NCBI RefSeq assembly: GCF_001047675.1
Contig: NZ_CP011975.1
Location: 2,148,073 to 2,212,072 of the forward strand
Direction: 5' to 3'
From: Yersinia aleksiciae
Lineage (GTDB): Bacteria > Pseudomonadota > Gammaproteobacteria > Enterobacterales > Enterobacteriaceae
DNA length: 64,000 bases
The translations under genes and the position numbers were made by a program. Of this stretch, positions 46,789-56,946 are shown piece by piece (the stretch's first letter is position 1; each line of letters opens with the position of its first letter). Below the pieces are notes generated by a model. It was given only the letters and a program-made list of their open reading frames with translations. It had not been told where the DNA came from and did no database searches.

Positions 46789-48276
46789 ATGGATACACTG
46801 CTAGAAGTCCGTGGCTTGTCAGTTGAGTTCCCTGGTGTTAAGGCATTGGACTCGGTGGATTTTTCTCTGCATCGCGGTGAAGTTGTTGCCTTGTTGGGGG
46901 AAAATGGCGCAGGAAAATCGACTTTAATCAAAGCATTAACTGGGGTCTATAAGCGCAGCGCCGGCGAGGTTTATTTGGATGGCAAAGCCATCTGTCCGAT
47001 TGATACGGCTGATGCTCAAAAAATGGGGATTGGCACTGTATATCAAGAGGTTAATTTACTGCCTAACATATCGGTTGCGGCAAATCTCTTTATTGGTCGT
47101 GAGCCATTGCATTGGGGAATGATTGATCACCGGACGATGAACCAGCAGGCGGAAAAGCTACTGACCGGTTATGGCTTAGCATTAGATGTGCAGCAGCCTT
47201 TAGCCAACTTTTCGATTGCGATACAACAAATTGTCGCGATTGCGCGAGCCGTCGATCTCTCAGCAAAAGTACTGATTTTAGATGAGCCGACCGCCAGTCT
47301 GGACGCCAAAGAAGTCAGTATGTTACTGGATATTTTATGCCAATTGCGAGACCAAGGCATTGGCATGGTATTCGTGACCCATTTCCTCGATCAGGTCTAT
47401 CGGATCAGTGATCGCATTACCGTTTTTCGTAATGGCAAACTCGTCGGCACAAAAAACACCGTAGAACTCCCCCGCATTGATCTGGTGCAGATGATGTTGG
47501 GCCACAGTTTTGATGAGCAATTACTGAAACGCGGTGAGCATAATATTGCGACAAGTAACCCATTGGTAGAGTTTAAAAATTATGGTCGACGGGGTGTGGT
47601 TGAGAGTTTTGATTTATCGGTTTCTCCCGGTGAAATTGTCGGGCTGGCAGGGTTATTAGGCTCAGGGCGTACCGAAACCGCCCAGCTCATTTTCGGTGTC
47701 ACCACACCGGATACTGGCGAAGCCAAAATTCAGGGCAAACCGGTCAAAATCAGAACCCCCCGTAAAGCATCAAAATTCGGTTTTGGCTATTGTCCGGAAG
47801 ATCGCAAAACGGATGGTATTGTCGGGGCGGCAACGGTACGGGAAAATATTATCCTGGCTTTACAGGCCCAACGTGGCTGGCTGCGACCTCTCTCAATGCG
47901 CGAACAAACTCAAATCGCTGAGGAGTTCATTCAGCAACTAGGTATTCGTACCCCTGGCCCCGAGCAGCAAATTCAGTATCTCTCCGGTGGAAACCAGCAA
48001 AAGGTATTACTCGCCCGTTGGCTGGCCACAAAACCACGATTTTTAATTTTGGATGAGCCAACACGTGGAATTGATGTGGGGGCGCATGCTGAGATTATTC
48101 GACTCATTGAGAAACTGTGTGACGAAGGGTTGGCACTGTTAATTATCTCATCTGAATTAGAAGAGTTAGCGGGTTATGCTGATCGCGTCATTGTGCTGCG
48201 TGATCGTCGGCATATTGCACAGCTTGAGCATGGTGAGATTTCCGTTCCTGCCATCATGCAGGCAATTGCGGTGTAA
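46789..48276 (+). CDS. ytfR: Sugar ABC transporter ATPase (YtfR-like)
   Basis: This is a 495-residue duplicated ATPase of the CUT2 class. The first half has Walker A GENGAGKST and Walker B VLILDEPTASLD. The second has a degenerate Walker A (GLLGSGRTE), signature LSGGNQQK and LILDEPTRGID. Degeneracy of the second nucleotide site is normal for RbsA/MglA-type proteins. It follows ytfQ by 78 bp. Confidence 0.93.
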   Translation: MDTLLEVRGLSVEFPGVKALDSVDFSLHRGEVVALLGENGAGKSTLIKALTGVYKRSAGEVYLDGKAICPIDTADAQKMGIGTVYQEVNLLPNISVAANLFIGREPLHWGMIDHRTMNQQAEKLLTGYGLALDVQQPLANFSIAIQQIVAIARAVDLSAKVLILDEPTASLDAKEVSMLLDILCQLRDQGIGMVFVTHFLDQVYRISDRITVFRNGKLVGTKNTVELPRIDLVQMMLGHSFDEQLLKRGEHNIATSNPLVEFKNYGRRGVVESFDLSVSPGEIVGLAGLLGSGRTETAQLIFGVTTPDTGEAKIQGKPVKIRTPRKASKFGFGYCPEDRKTDGIVGAATVRENIILALQAQRGWLRPLSMREQTQIAEEFIQQLGIRTPGPEQQIQYLSGGNQQKVLLARWLATKPRFLILDEPTRGIDVGAHAEIIRLIEKLCDEGLALLIISSELEELAGYADRVIVLRDRRHIAQLEHGEISVPAIMQAIAV

Positions 48277-48290
48277 TAAGGAGTTACCTC

Positions 48291-49310
48291 ATGGTGAATA
48301 GGAGCCTATCGATGCCGCAACGACCGCGCAAAGTTAAATGGGTCTTACCGAAAGGTGCCACTCAATTTGGCGCTCTGGCGGTCATTTTATTAATTGATAG
48401 TTTGGTCGCTCCACACTTTTTCTCGATTCATATTCAGGATGGACGGCTGTTTGGCAGTGTCATTGATATCTTAAATCGAGGCGCGCCTGTCGCGTTATTG
48501 GCGCTGGGAATGACATTAGTGATTGCCACTGGCGGCATTGATTTATCTGTCGGGGCGGTGATGGCTATTGCTGGGGCAACAGCCGCGACATTAACCAGTG
48601 CGGGGCATCCTTTACCGACCGTCTTAGTCGCCGCGCTTGCAGTTGGCGCATTATGCGGATTATGGAACGGCTTCTTGGTAGCGGTATTACAAATCCAACC
48701 CATTGTTGCCACCTTGATGTTAATGGTGGCTGGGCGAGGTATCGCCCAACTGATTACAGAAGGGCAAATTGTTACTTTTGATAGTGGTGGTCTGGCGAAG
48801 TTAGGCAGTAGTACCTTGATGTACTTGCCGATGTCTGTGGTCATCGCATTTAGCATGCTGATTATTGTGTGGTTATTGACCCGCAAAACAGCACTGGGGC
48901 TATTTATTGAGTCAGTAGGCATTAACTTACGCTCAGCAAGAAATGCAGGAGTGAGTACTCGGCTGGTGCTGATCGCGGTTTATGTGATTTGTGGTATCTG
49001 CGCTGCCGTCGCGGGCATTATTGTGACCGCAGATATCCGTGGTGCTGATGCTAATAATGCCGGTTTATGGCTGGAGTTGGATGCGATTCTGGCGGTAGTG
49101 ATTGGTGGTGCATCCTTGATGGGGGGGCGTTTTAATCTTCTGCTCTCGGTGATCGGCGCTTTGATTATTCAAGGGATGAATACTGGGATCTTACTTTCAG
49201 GTTATCAGCCGGAGTTTAATCTGGTGCTTAAAGCCATTGTGGTCTTAGCCGTCTTGGTGGTGCAGTCACCGATGATCTCGTTTAGCCATGTCTTCCGGAG
49301 GCGAAAATAA
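48291..49310 (+). CDS. ytfT: Sugar ABC transporter permease (YtfT-like)
   Basis: A 339-residue CUT2 permease with about eight to ten spans. It contains the family segment [20 protein letters not shown] and a near-identical ADIRGADANNAGLWLELDAI. AAGGAG lies about 8 bp before the ATG at 48291. Its stop codon overlaps the yjfF start (TAATG), implying translational coupling. Confidence 0.93.
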   Translation: MVNRSLSMPQRPRKVKWVLPKGATQFGALAVILLIDSLVAPHFFSIHIQDGRLFGSVIDILNRGAPVALLALGMTLVIATGGIDLSVGAVMAIAGATAATLTSAGHPLPTVLVAALAVGALCGLWNGFLVAVLQIQPIVATLMLMVAGRGIAQLITEGQIVTFDSGGLAKLGSSTLMYLPMSVVIAFSMLIIVWLLTRKTALGLFIESVGINLRSARNAGVSTRLVLIAVYVICGICAAVAGIIVTADIRGADANNAGLWLELDAILAVVIGGASLMGGRFNLLLSVIGALIIQGMNTGILLSGYQPEFNLVLKAIVVLAVLVVQSPMISFSHVFRRRK

Positions 49311-50302
49311 TGTTAAAGCGTAATATTCCTTTGCTGATTACTATCGCCGTTTTTATTCTGGGATATGCTTTTTGTCTTAGCCAATTCCCCAGCTTTTCGT
49401 CCACCCGCGTATGGTGTGATTTACTGACCGATAATGCCTTTCTGGGCATTGTTGCCGTGGGTATGACCTTCGTTATTTTATCGGGTGGGATCGATTTATC
49501 TGTTGGCTCAGTCATTGCTTTTACCGGCGTGCTGCTGGCGAAGTTAATCGGCACTTATGGTATTCATCCGGTATACGCCTTTGCCATCGTCTTATTTATG
49601 GGGGCGATGTTTGGCGCGTTGATGGGGTGGATTATCGACTCCCTGAAACTCCCAGCTTTCATTATCACTTTGGCGGGAATGTTCTTTGTGCGGGGCATGA
49701 GTTTTATCGTGTCTGAAGAGTCCATTCCCATTGATCACCCGATCTATGCCACGCTAGCGAACTATGCCTGGAAAGTCCCCGGAGGCGGGCGATTTACGTT
49801 ACTCGCCTTCATCATGCTGATGGTGGTGGTATTTGGGGTCTTGCTGGCCCACCGTACCCGTTTTGGACATAACGTCTATGCCATCGGAGGCAACAGTGTT
49901 TCCGCAGCACTGATGGGCGTGCCTGTTAGAAAAACCACCATTAAAATCTACATGCTATCGAGCACACTTGCGGCGTTATCGGGCATTGTCTTCTCGCTCT
50001 ACACCTCTGCGGGTTATGCGCTGGCGGCCAGTGGTGTCGAGTTAGATGCTATTGCTGCCGTCGTTATCGGCGGCACGTTACTCACTGGCGGTATCGGAAC
50101 AGTCTTCGGCACCCTGTTTGGGGTGCTGATTCAGGGGCTGATCCAGAGCTACATCACTTTCGATGGCACGCTCAGCTCATGGTGGACCAAGATTGTCATC
50201 GGAATTTTGCTGTTTAGCTTTATTGCGATTCAGAAGATGATGAGTGCCTTTTATTTGAATCGCCGAGCTCGCCCTCAGTCTCCACCTCTTAATCCGGTAT
50301 AG
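49310..50302 (+). CDS. yjfF: Sugar ABC transporter permease (YjfF-like)
   Basis: The second permease of the heteromeric channel has 330 residues (E. coli 331). It contains the CUT2 motif [20 protein letters not shown] and [13 protein letters not shown] near the C-terminus. It overlaps ytfT by one base at the start and convergent hdfR by 14 bases at the end. No kinase, isomerase or regulator gene accompanies the transporter. Confidence 0.93.
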   Translation: MLKRNIPLLITIAVFILGYAFCLSQFPSFSSTRVWCDLLTDNAFLGIVAVGMTFVILSGGIDLSVGSVIAFTGVLLAKLIGTYGIHPVYAFAIVLFMGAMFGALMGWIIDSLKLPAFIITLAGMFFVRGMSFIVSEESIPIDHPIYATLANYAWKVPGGGRFTLLAFIMLMVVVFGVLLAHRTRFGHNVYAIGGNSVSAALMGVPVRKTTIKIYMLSSTLAALSGIVFSLYTSAGYALAASGVELDAIAAVVIGGTLLTGGIGTVFGTLFGVLIQGLIQSYITFDGTLSSWWTKIVIGILLFSFIAIQKMMSAFYLNRRARPQSPPLNPV

Positions 50303-51170
50303 CGCTCTGGGTGGCGTTATTCATAGGGGTTTTTAATAGTTGTCGGATCAAGGGTTGTTGGTCACTGTTTTGCAACCAAACGGCATACAGTGGCCGCACG
50401 ATCGCGGGTATATCCGTGTTAAGCGCCAACTGAGGGTACTCTTTTTGCCAATGTTCCGGCAGGAATGCGTAACCTCCGGTGGTTTCCAATAGCTGCCGGG
50501 TTAGATGGGCCGAGGTGGTGGTTAGTACTGGCATCTGCTCGCTATCAAGCAGTCGATTCTCTTGCTGATGAAAATCAGCTCCCCACTCAAGTTTGATATA
50601 GGGCGCTTCATTTGCATTTTCATGCTCATTCTCGGCGTCAGTTTCTTTCGACAAATCAAGAGCCATTGACGAGAAAAGTCGCAGTGAAAAATGCCCTAAT
50701 AGCTGGCTGGCTAACTCGTCCATTTTCGGCGGCTCGGTTGTTATCAGCAAGTCCAGTTGCCGTTCGTGCAACTGTTTCACCAACGATTGCCGCAGGGCAA
50801 TACGTGCCTCAAGGCGCAATAAGCCTCGTTGTTGGTATAACTGTTGCAACCAAGGGGTGAGGTAAGCCTCCCAAAGCGACGCGGTTGCACCAATAGACAA
50901 TTCAGTATGTTGCAGTGAGTGTGCAACCTCTTTTTTAGCCAGTTGCCAGGTGCTCATCAGTGTTTCAGCATAGGGAACCAGTCGTTCACCTGCCGGTGTT
51001 AGACGAATATTATTGCGATGGCGAGTGAATAAATTTGCACCTAATTGATTTTCCAACTGACGGATACGAAAACTCACCGCTGACTGCGTTAAGTACAAAG
51101 ATTCAGCAGCGCGACCAAAGTGGCGAGTTCTACTGACTTCCAAAAAGGTTTTCAGTAATTCAGTATCCAC
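50289..51170 (-). CDS. hdfR: LysR-type regulator HdfR
   Basis: HdfR is a LysR-family regulator known as a repressor of the flagellar master operon flhDC in E. coli. Its helix-turn-helix is [21 protein letters not shown] choose the GTG at 51170 ([11 protein letters not shown]): TTGGAG lies 6-7 bp upstream and the family starts there. A TTG at 51182 is too close. The 293 residues exceed the 279 of E. coli mainly through an acidic insertion ([15 protein letters not shown]) in the effector domain. It is convergent with yjfF and divergent from maoP. Confidence 0.92.
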   Translation of the reverse strand: MDTELLKTFLEVSRTRHFGRAAESLYLTQSAVSFRIRQLENQLGANLFTRHRNNIRLTPAGERLVPYAETLMSTWQLAKKEVAHSLQHTELSIGATASLWEAYLTPWLQQLYQQRGLLRLEARIALRQSLVKQLHERQLDLLITTEPPKMDELASQLLGHFSLRLFSSMALDLSKETDAENEHENANEAPYIKLEWGADFHQQENRLLDSEQMPVLTTTSAHLTRQLLETTGGYAFLPEHWQKEYPQLALNTDIPAIVRPLYAVWLQNSDQQPLIRQLLKTPMNNATQSAIPD

Positions 51171-51289
51171 ACCCATCTCCAATTTTTTTTATCGTTAAGA
51201 TTTAAATGTTTTGTTTTACACGATGTCAAGCCTATCTAATACTCCGCGCCATAAACAGCACGACCATGAGAGAATTAGGAGCGTGTCAG

Positions 51290-51628
51290 ATGGCGGATAG
51301 CTTCATCACGACCAATCGTTTTTTTGATAATAAACATTATCCTCGCGGGTTCTCGCGTCACGGCGATTTCACCATTAAAGAGGCACAATTGCTAGAGCGT
51401 CATGGTTACGCCTTTAACGAACTCGACCTTGGCAAGCGCGAGCCTGCAACGGAAGAAGAGCAGCAGTTTGTGGCTGTTTGTCGCGGCGAACGTGAACCAG
51501 TCAGTGCCGAGGAAAAAGTCTGGTCAAAATATGTGACCCGGACTCGTCGTCCTAAGCGCTTCCACACGCTGTCAGGCGGTAAGCCGCAGATGGATGCGGT
51601 GGAAGATTATACGGATAGCGACGACTAG
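51290..51628 (+). CDS. maoP: Macrodomain Ori organisation protein MaoP (YifE)
   Basis: MaoP acts with the maoS site to confine the Ori macrodomain of the chromosome in E. coli. The ATG at 51290 ([20 protein letters not shown]) gives 112 residues, identical in length to E. coli. AGGAG stands 8 bp upstream. The longer frame from 51206 reads through the hdfR-maoP promoter region and is rejected. It lies next to hdfR as in E. coli. Confidence 0.95.
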   Translation: MADSFITTNRFFDNKHYPRGFSRHGDFTIKEAQLLERHGYAFNELDLGKREPATEEEQQFVAVCRGEREPVSAEEKVWSKYVTRTRRPKRFHTLSGGKPQMDAVEDYTDSDD

Positions 51629-51778
51629 TACCCTTCGCCTTTGAAGCCGCAGGGGTGTTAGCTGCGCGCACTCACCCGAATCACTTACCGATGTAAGCTC
51701 ATCGGGATTTGCTTGCTTGCTGCCTTCCTGCGACTCCAATGACTTTGGGTATACCCTTCGTTCTCGAAGTCGCAGCAG
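51627..51778. repeat. ERIC element plus partial second copy after maoP
   Basis: A full ERIC runs from TACCCTTCGCC at the maoP stop codon to GACTTTGGGTATA (about 51753), with the core CACTTACCGATGTAAGCTCA. It is immediately followed by a second TATACCCTTCG...GTCGCAGCAG, the first 27 bases or so of another copy. The transcript of maoP would end in this structure. Confidence 0.85.
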
Positions 51779-51820
51779 TACAAGTGCGGTGATGGATAAT
51801 AGGGGGCTTCTGCTCTCTAT

Positions 51821-53344
51821 TCACATTAGGCTCTTATGTAGCTGCAACAGCAATCGGTCCATGCAACGATAGCTTAGTGCTTCCGAAAGATGACTTTTTT
51901 GGATGTTATTCTCCTGAGCCAAATCCGCGATGGTACGTGCGACTTTCAAAATATGGTGCCATGCGCGCACCGACAACCCCAATGTCAGCAGAACCTGTTC
52001 CAGAAAAGCGGCGTTCTCCGGTGCTAAATAGCAATGTTCAGCAACTTCTTGGCTGCTCAGTTGGGTATTTATCTTTCCGGCTCTATCCAGTTGTCTTTGC
52101 CTCGCCTGTAAAACTCGCAGCCTAACGGTTTCGCTACTCTCTCCCTGACTTTTCTGTGCGCCGAGCATACCTGCGGGTAGCAATGGGACTTCAATCGAGA
52201 GATCAAATCTGTCCAGAAATGGACCCGACAGTTTTGCCAGATAACGCAGAACTTGCTGTGGTGGCGTGCGGTTATGAATGCCCTGATAATGGCCGCTAGG
52301 GCTGGGATTCATCGCGGCTATCAGTTGCACTTTCGCGGGGAAACATACTTTGGCGGCGGCGCGGGAGATAATGATCTCGCCTGACTCCAGCGGCTCTCGC
52401 AGTGAGTCCAGTACCCGCCGCTCAAACTCCGGCAACTCATCCAGAAACAGTACCCCATTATGGGCCAGCGATATCTCACCGGGCCGGGGGATGGAGCCGC
52501 CACCAATCAGTGCCGCCATGGATGCGCTGTGATGCGGTGCGCGAAAAGCGCGGCAGCGCCACTGGGCGGGGAGTTCGTTGCTGTGTAGCAGGCCGTTGAT
52601 GGCGGCTGCCTCCAGCGCTTCTTGATCGGTGAGCGGCGGCAGTAATCCGGTAAGCCGATTAGCCAGCATGGTTTTTCCAGTTCCCGGAGGCCCGAGTAGT
52701 AGCAGGTTATGGCCACCAGCCGCAGCGATTTCTAAGGCGCGCTTTGCCTGTGATTGACCGATGATATCTTGCAGGTCGAGGCTGTTATCCCAAGATGGGG
52801 CAGATTCAAGGGGTTGACCCTGAGCGAGGTTGTTTTCACCCTGCAAGAAACCACACACCGCCAGTAAGTGATCGGCGACCCAACTGTTACCTTGCGGGAT
52901 CAAACCGATTTCAAGCTGGTTGGCGGTGGGGAGGATTAACTGCCGCTGGGCCTCACGACTGGCGAGTGCTGCCGGAATTGCGCCGCTAACCCGCCTTAGC
53001 GCCCCTGACAGGGCAAGTTCACCCAAGAACTCATAGCCCGCTAACTTATCCGCAGGAATCTGTTCTGACGCCGCCAGTATCGCTAATGCGATAGGCAGAT
53101 CATACCGACCGCCCTCTTTGGGTAAATCTGCCGGTGCCAGACTGACGGTGATCCGTTTCGCGGGAAAGCTAAAACCGCTGTTGATTAATGCGCTCCGAAC
53201 TCTATCCCGCGCCTCTTTTACCGTGGTTTCCGGTAAGCCAACCAAGACTAATCCGGGTAGCCCATTGCTGATATGGACCTCTACCGTGACATTGGGAGCC
53301 TGAATACCCAAGGTGGCGCGAGTGTGAATAGTTGCCAGTGACAT
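51821..53344 (-). CDS. yifB: Mg-chelatase-like AAA+ protein YifB (ComM family)
   Basis: The 507-residue protein (E. coli 506) belongs to the ComM/YifB family of hexameric helicase-like ATPases. ComM promotes branch migration during natural transformation in Vibrio and Haemophilus; the role in non-competent enterobacteria is unsettled. An N-terminal Lon-protease-like domain (NVTVEVHISNGLPGLVLVGL) precedes Walker A GPPGTGKT and Walker B GVLFLDELPEF. It is divergent from the ilv leader, as in E. coli. Confidence 0.95.
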   Translation of the reverse strand: MSLATIHTRATLGIQAPNVTVEVHISNGLPGLVLVGLPETTVKEARDRVRSALINSGFSFPAKRITVSLAPADLPKEGGRYDLPIALAILAASEQIPADKLAGYEFLGELALSGALRRVSGAIPAALASREAQRQLILPTANQLEIGLIPQGNSWVADHLLAVCGFLQGENNLAQGQPLESAPSWDNSLDLQDIIGQSQAKRALEIAAAGGHNLLLLGPPGTGKTMLANRLTGLLPPLTDQEALEAAAINGLLHSNELPAQWRCRAFRAPHHSASMAALIGGGSIPRPGEISLAHNGVLFLDELPEFERRVLDSLREPLESGEIIISRAAAKVCFPAKVQLIAAMNPSPSGHYQGIHNRTPPQQVLRYLAKLSGPFLDRFDLSIEVPLLPAGMLGAQKSQGESSETVRLRVLQARQRQLDRAGKINTQLSSQEVAEHCYLAPENAAFLEQVLLTLGLSVRAWHHILKVARTIADLAQENNIQKSHLSEALSYRCMDRLLLQLHKSLM

Positions 53345-53661
53345 AATGCATTCCTTTGCCGTGATTGCCGCCAGCCAGAGAGTGCCTCAGGTTTTTTTTC
53401 AGTGCACAGGGAAATGATGGACTTGCGAAATATCGCGAGAAGTTTCGGTGTAACGGCTGCACCAAAATTAAAAGTTGCGGTATGGCCCGCAAAAAAGACC
53501 AGCTCGCCGATGTGGGTTTTAATGGTTGATAAATAATACGTTTGTGGCGTTTCGTGGGTAGGTTCACAAAATAATAATTTAAATAAATATTGTCAGGCAA
53601 CCGATAACTGTGATAACTCTGTAGGTATTCGTTCGACACTAGACAGATGAACAACCTAATT
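53345..53661. promoter_or_regulatory. yifB-ilvL divergent intergenic region
   Basis: This AT-rich 317 bp carries promoters for yifB and the ilv operon. I find no extra gene, and I cannot place the ilv promoter with certainty. Confidence 0.5.
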
Positions 53662-53760
53662 ATGAAAGCGATTGTCCAAGTGATTAACCTAGTCCTAATT
53701 AGCGTGGTGGTGATTATTATCCCACCGTGCGGGGCTGCACTTGGACGAAGAAAGGCATAA
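53662..53760 (+). CDS. ilvL: ilvGMEDA leader peptide
   Basis: This 32-codon peptide (MKAIVQVINLVLISVVVIII then PPCGAALGRRKA) has the E. coli leader length and the conserved second half. It is packed with Ile, Val and Leu codons, so ribosome stalling when these charged tRNAs are scarce would prevent the attenuator from forming. An ATG at 53647 would give 37 residues. Neither start has a strong ribosome site. Confidence 0.9.
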   Translation: MKAIVQVINLVLISVVVIIIPPCGAALGRRKA

Positions 53761-53783
53761 AAATCAAGCCTTAATCTCAAGAG

Positions 53784-53816
53784 AACCCCCGCACCGAAAG
53801 GTCCGGGGGTTTTTTT
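53784..53816 (+). terminator. ilv attenuator terminator
   Basis: AACCCCCG and ACC pair with GGT and CCGGGGGTT around GAAA, followed by seven T (53810-53816). It lies 24 bp after ilvL and 85 bp before ilvG, the standard attenuator position. Confidence 0.92.
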
Positions 53817-53900
53817 ATTGGTACGTTAAAGACGCGAGGAACATAAAATGCACAACAGAATAAAATCCTGTGCCTCCCGCAAAAGGTCGGGGAAATAACT

Positions 53901-55547
53901 ATGAATGGTGCTCAGTGGGTGGTTCAAGCGTTGCGTGCGCAGGGTGTTGATACGGTATTCGGCTACCCAGGTGGTGCGATTATGCCGGTGTATGACGCTT
54001 TGTATGATGGGGGCGTCGAGCATCTACTCTGTCGCCATGAGCAGGGCGCTGCGATTGCCGCTATCGGTTATGCACGTGCAACCGGCAAAGTCGGGGTGTG
54101 CATCGCCACTTCCGGCCCGGGGGCCACGAATCTGATCACCGGTTTGGCTGATGCCTTGCTGGACTCCGTACCCGTCATCGCGATCACCGGTCAGGTGGGT
54201 TCTGCGCTGATCGGCACCGATGCTTTTCAAGAGATCGACGTACTGGGCTTGTCACTGGCCTGCACCAAACACAGTTTTCTCGTTGAATCACTGGATGCGC
54301 TGCCGGGGATCATGGCTGAAGCCTTTGCCATCGCCACCAGTGGCCGCCCTGGTCCGGTTTTAATTGATATTCCTAAGGATATTCAGCTGGCAGTGGGGGA
54401 ATTGACCCCGCATTTGATGCCGGTTGAAGAGCATTTGGTGGATTCTGCCGCCGAGTTGCAACAAGCCTGGGATATGCTGGCGGCGGCTAAAAAACCGATG
54501 CTGTATGTTGGTGGCGGCGTTGGTATGGCACAGGCGGTTCCCGCGCTGCGTGATTTTATTGAGACGACCGGTATGCCTGCGGTGGCGACTCTGAAAGGCT
54601 TGGGCGCACCGGATACTGAGCATCCTTGCTATCTGGGGATGCTGGGAATGCATGGCACCAAAGCGGCGAACTTTGCCGTACAGGATTGTGATTTATTGAT
54701 CGCAGTTGGCGCCCGTTTTGATGACCGCGTCACCGGCAAGCTGAATACATTCGCCCCGAAAGCAAAAGTTATCCATATGGATATCGATCCGGCTGAGCTG
54801 GGTAAATTGCGCCAGGTTCACGTGGCTTTGCAGGGCGACTTGAGGGTGTTACTGCCCGCCTTACAGCAGCCGCTGAATATCCAACCGTGGCGTGATGAGG
54901 TTATGGCGTTAAAGCAGCAACATAGCTGGCGTTACGACCACCCAGGGCAGGCGATCTATGCCCCGTTGTTGCTGAAGCAGATTTCTGAGCGTAAAGCGCC
55001 GCAAACCGTGGTGACCACCGATGTGGGTCAGCATCAGATGTGGACGGCGCAACATATGAACTTTACCCGTCCTGAAAATTTCATCACCTCCAGCGGCTTG
55101 GGCACCATGGGCTTCGGCGTTCCGGCGGCGGTTGGCGCACAGATGGCCCGCCCTGATGACATGGTTATCTGTGTCTCCGGCGACGGTTCGTTTATGATGA
55201 ATGTTCAGGAGTTGGGTACGATCAAACGAAAACAGTTACCGCTGAAGATCGTCTTGTTGGATAACCAGCGGTTGGGGATGGTTCGACAGTGGCAGCAGCT
55301 GTTTTTTGATGGACGTTATAGCGAAACCAATCTCTCTGATAATCCCGATTTCATCACTCTGGCCAGTGCTTTCAATATCCCCGGCCAACGTATCACCCGA
55401 AAAGACCAAGTCGAAGCCGCACTGGATGCGTTGTTTAACAGCGAAGGCCCTTATTTGCTCCAGGTTTCTATCGACGAACTCGAAAACGTTTGGCCGTTAG
55501 TGCCGCCAGGCGCAGGTAATGAAACCATGCTGGAGAAAGTCTCATGA
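53901..55547 (+). CDS. ilvG: Acetolactate synthase II, large subunit (intact)
   Basis: IlvG with IlvM forms the valine-resistant acetolactate synthase. The 548 residues are uninterrupted; in E. coli K-12 the gene is frameshifted. The thiamine diphosphate enzyme shows the catalytic Glu in [14 protein letters not shown] segments TSGPGATNL and PGGAIMPVY, and the TPP motif [12 protein letters not shown]. It overlaps ilvM by 4 bases. Confidence 0.97.
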   Translation: MNGAQWVVQALRAQGVDTVFGYPGGAIMPVYDALYDGGVEHLLCRHEQGAAIAAIGYARATGKVGVCIATSGPGATNLITGLADALLDSVPVIAITGQVGSALIGTDAFQEIDVLGLSLACTKHSFLVESLDALPGIMAEAFAIATSGRPGPVLIDIPKDIQLAVGELTPHLMPVEEHLVDSAAELQQAWDMLAAAKKPMLYVGGGVGMAQAVPALRDFIETTGMPAVATLKGLGAPDTEHPCYLGMLGMHGTKAANFAVQDCDLLIAVGARFDDRVTGKLNTFAPKAKVIHMDIDPAELGKLRQVHVALQGDLRVLLPALQQPLNIQPWRDEVMALKQQHSWRYDHPGQAIYAPLLLKQISERKAPQTVVTTDVGQHQMWTAQHMNFTRPENFITSSGLGTMGFGVPAAVGAQMARPDDMVICVSGDGSFMMNVQELGTIKRKQLPLKIVLLDNQRLGMVRQWQQLFFDGRYSETNLSDNPDFITLASAFNIPGQRITRKDQVEAALDALFNSEGPYLLQVSIDELENVWPLVPPGAGNETMLEKVS

Positions 55548-55801
55548 TACAACATCAACTCTCTATCCAAGCCCGCTTCCGCCCTGAGATGTTAGAGCGC
55601 GTATTGCGGGTTGTGCGGCACCGCGGCTTTCAGGTTTGTGCTATGAATATGTCGCCAATGATTAATGCTGAGAATATTAATATTGAATTGACCGTTGCCA
55701 GCCAACGCCCTGTCGATTTACTGTCTTCTCAGCTGAGTAAGCTTATGGATGTCGCCTGCGTCGAGATCCTACAACCTAATTCATTACAGATACGCGCCTG
55801 A
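55544..55801 (+). CDS. ilvM: Acetolactate synthase II, small subunit
   Basis: This 85-residue regulatory ACT-domain subunit ([20 protein letters not shown]) starts within the ilvG stop region (ATGA overlap), indicating coupled translation. The length is close to the E. coli protein (87). Confidence 0.95.
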   Translation: MIQHQLSIQARFRPEMLERVLRVVRHRGFQVCAMNMSPMINAENINIELTVASQRPVDLLSSQLSKLMDVACVEILQPNSLQIRA

Positions 55802-55823
55802 TGCGCCACAAGGAAAGAAAAGA

Positions 55824-56765
55824 ATGACGAAGAAAGCTGATTTTATTTGGTTTAACGGTGAAATGGTTCCGTGGGCAGAGGCCAAAGTTCACGTGATGTC
55901 TCACGCGTTACACTACGGCACGTCAGTCTTCGAAGGTGTTCGTTGCTACGACTCCCATAAAGGGCCAGTGGTTTTCCGTCACCGCGAACACATGCAGCGT
56001 TTGCATGACTCAGCCAAAATTTATCGTATGCCGGTTTCTCAGTCAGTAGATGAGCTGATGGAAGCTTGCCGCGAGACACTGCGTACCAATAAGCTGACCA
56101 GCGCTTATATCCGCCCATTGGTCTTTATCGGTGATGTGGGCATGGGTGTGAACCCGCCAGATGGCTATAAGACTGATGTGATTATCGCGGCGTTTCCATG
56201 GGGTGCATACCTTGGCCCAGAAGCGCTGGAGCAGGGTATTGATGCCATGGTCTCCTCGTGGAACCGTGTTGCCCCTAACACCATCCCAACGGCAGCAAAA
56301 GCCGGTGGTAACTACCTCTCCTCCTTGCTGGTGGGCAGTGAAGCACGCCGCCATGGTTATCAAGAAGGGATTGCGCTGGATATCCACGGCTTCCTGTCTG
56401 AAGGTGCCGGTGAGAACCTGTTTGAAGTGAAAGATGGGATTCTGTTCACGCCACCATTCACCTCTTCTGCGCTGCCGGGTATCACCCGCGACGCCATTAT
56501 CAAACTGGCGAAAGATATGGGGCTGGAAGTGCGTGAGCAAGTGTTGTCACGTGAGTCTCTCTATCTGGCGGACGAAGTGTTTATGTCAGGTACAGCGGCA
56601 GAAATCACGCCAGTACGCAGTGTTGATGGCATTCAGGTGGGTATTGGTAAACGTGGCCCGATCACTGCAAAAATCCAGCAAGCGTTCTTCGGCCTGTTTA
56701 CTGGCGAAACTGAAGACAAATGGGGTTGGTTGGATCAGGTTTACCCAGAGTCTTCAACGAAATAA
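55824..56765 (+). CDS. ilvE: Branched-chain amino acid aminotransferase
   Basis: IlvE is the PLP enzyme for the last step of leucine, isoleucine and valine synthesis. From the ATG at 55824 (MTKKADFIWFNGEMVPW, AGGAAAG upstream) it has 313 residues (E. coli 309). The PLP Lys lies in PTAAKAGGNYLSS, and MSGTAAEITPV and HALHYGTSVFEG are conserved. The extra C-terminal residues (PESSTK) come from the first unit of an 18-bp repeat that spans the stop codon. Confidence 0.97.
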   Translation: MTKKADFIWFNGEMVPWAEAKVHVMSHALHYGTSVFEGVRCYDSHKGPVVFRHREHMQRLHDSAKIYRMPVSQSVDELMEACRETLRTNKLTSAYIRPLVFIGDVGMGVNPPDGYKTDVIIAAFPWGAYLGPEALEQGIDAMVSSWNRVAPNTIPTAAKAGGNYLSSLLVGSEARRHGYQEGIALDIHGFLSEGAGENLFEVKDGILFTPPFTSSALPGITRDAIIKLAKDMGLEVREQVLSRESLYLADEVFMSGTAAEITPVRSVDGIQVGIGKRGPITAKIQQAFFGLFTGETEDKWGWLDQVYPESSTK

Positions 56766-56803
56766 GCGTCTTCAACGAAATAAGCGTCATTAGCGAAATA
56801 GAA
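56750..56803 (+). repeat. 18-bp tandem repeat across the ilvE stop codon
   Basis: GTCTTCAACGAAATAAGC occurs twice exactly (56750-56767, 56768-56785), then a degenerate third unit (56786-56803). The period is a multiple of three, so each unit presents an in-frame stop in the ilvE frame (TAA, TAA, TAG). Confidence 0.9.
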
Positions 56804-56946
56804 ATAATTGTTAGTAGCAAACCGCAGGTGGTTCGTTCGCCACCTGCCATACAGCTTACTTTTGAAAAATAACATTCATTTGCAACACCGAATCATTTGC
56901 AGCACCGAATTGATGTGCAAAATAAAAAACGCGGAGTAAAGAGACA

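Noticed and set aside
53202..53780. 192-codon minus-strand frame over the ilv leader
   Set aside because: It overlaps the yifB 5' end and runs antisense to ilvL, whose conservation and attenuator context are much stronger.
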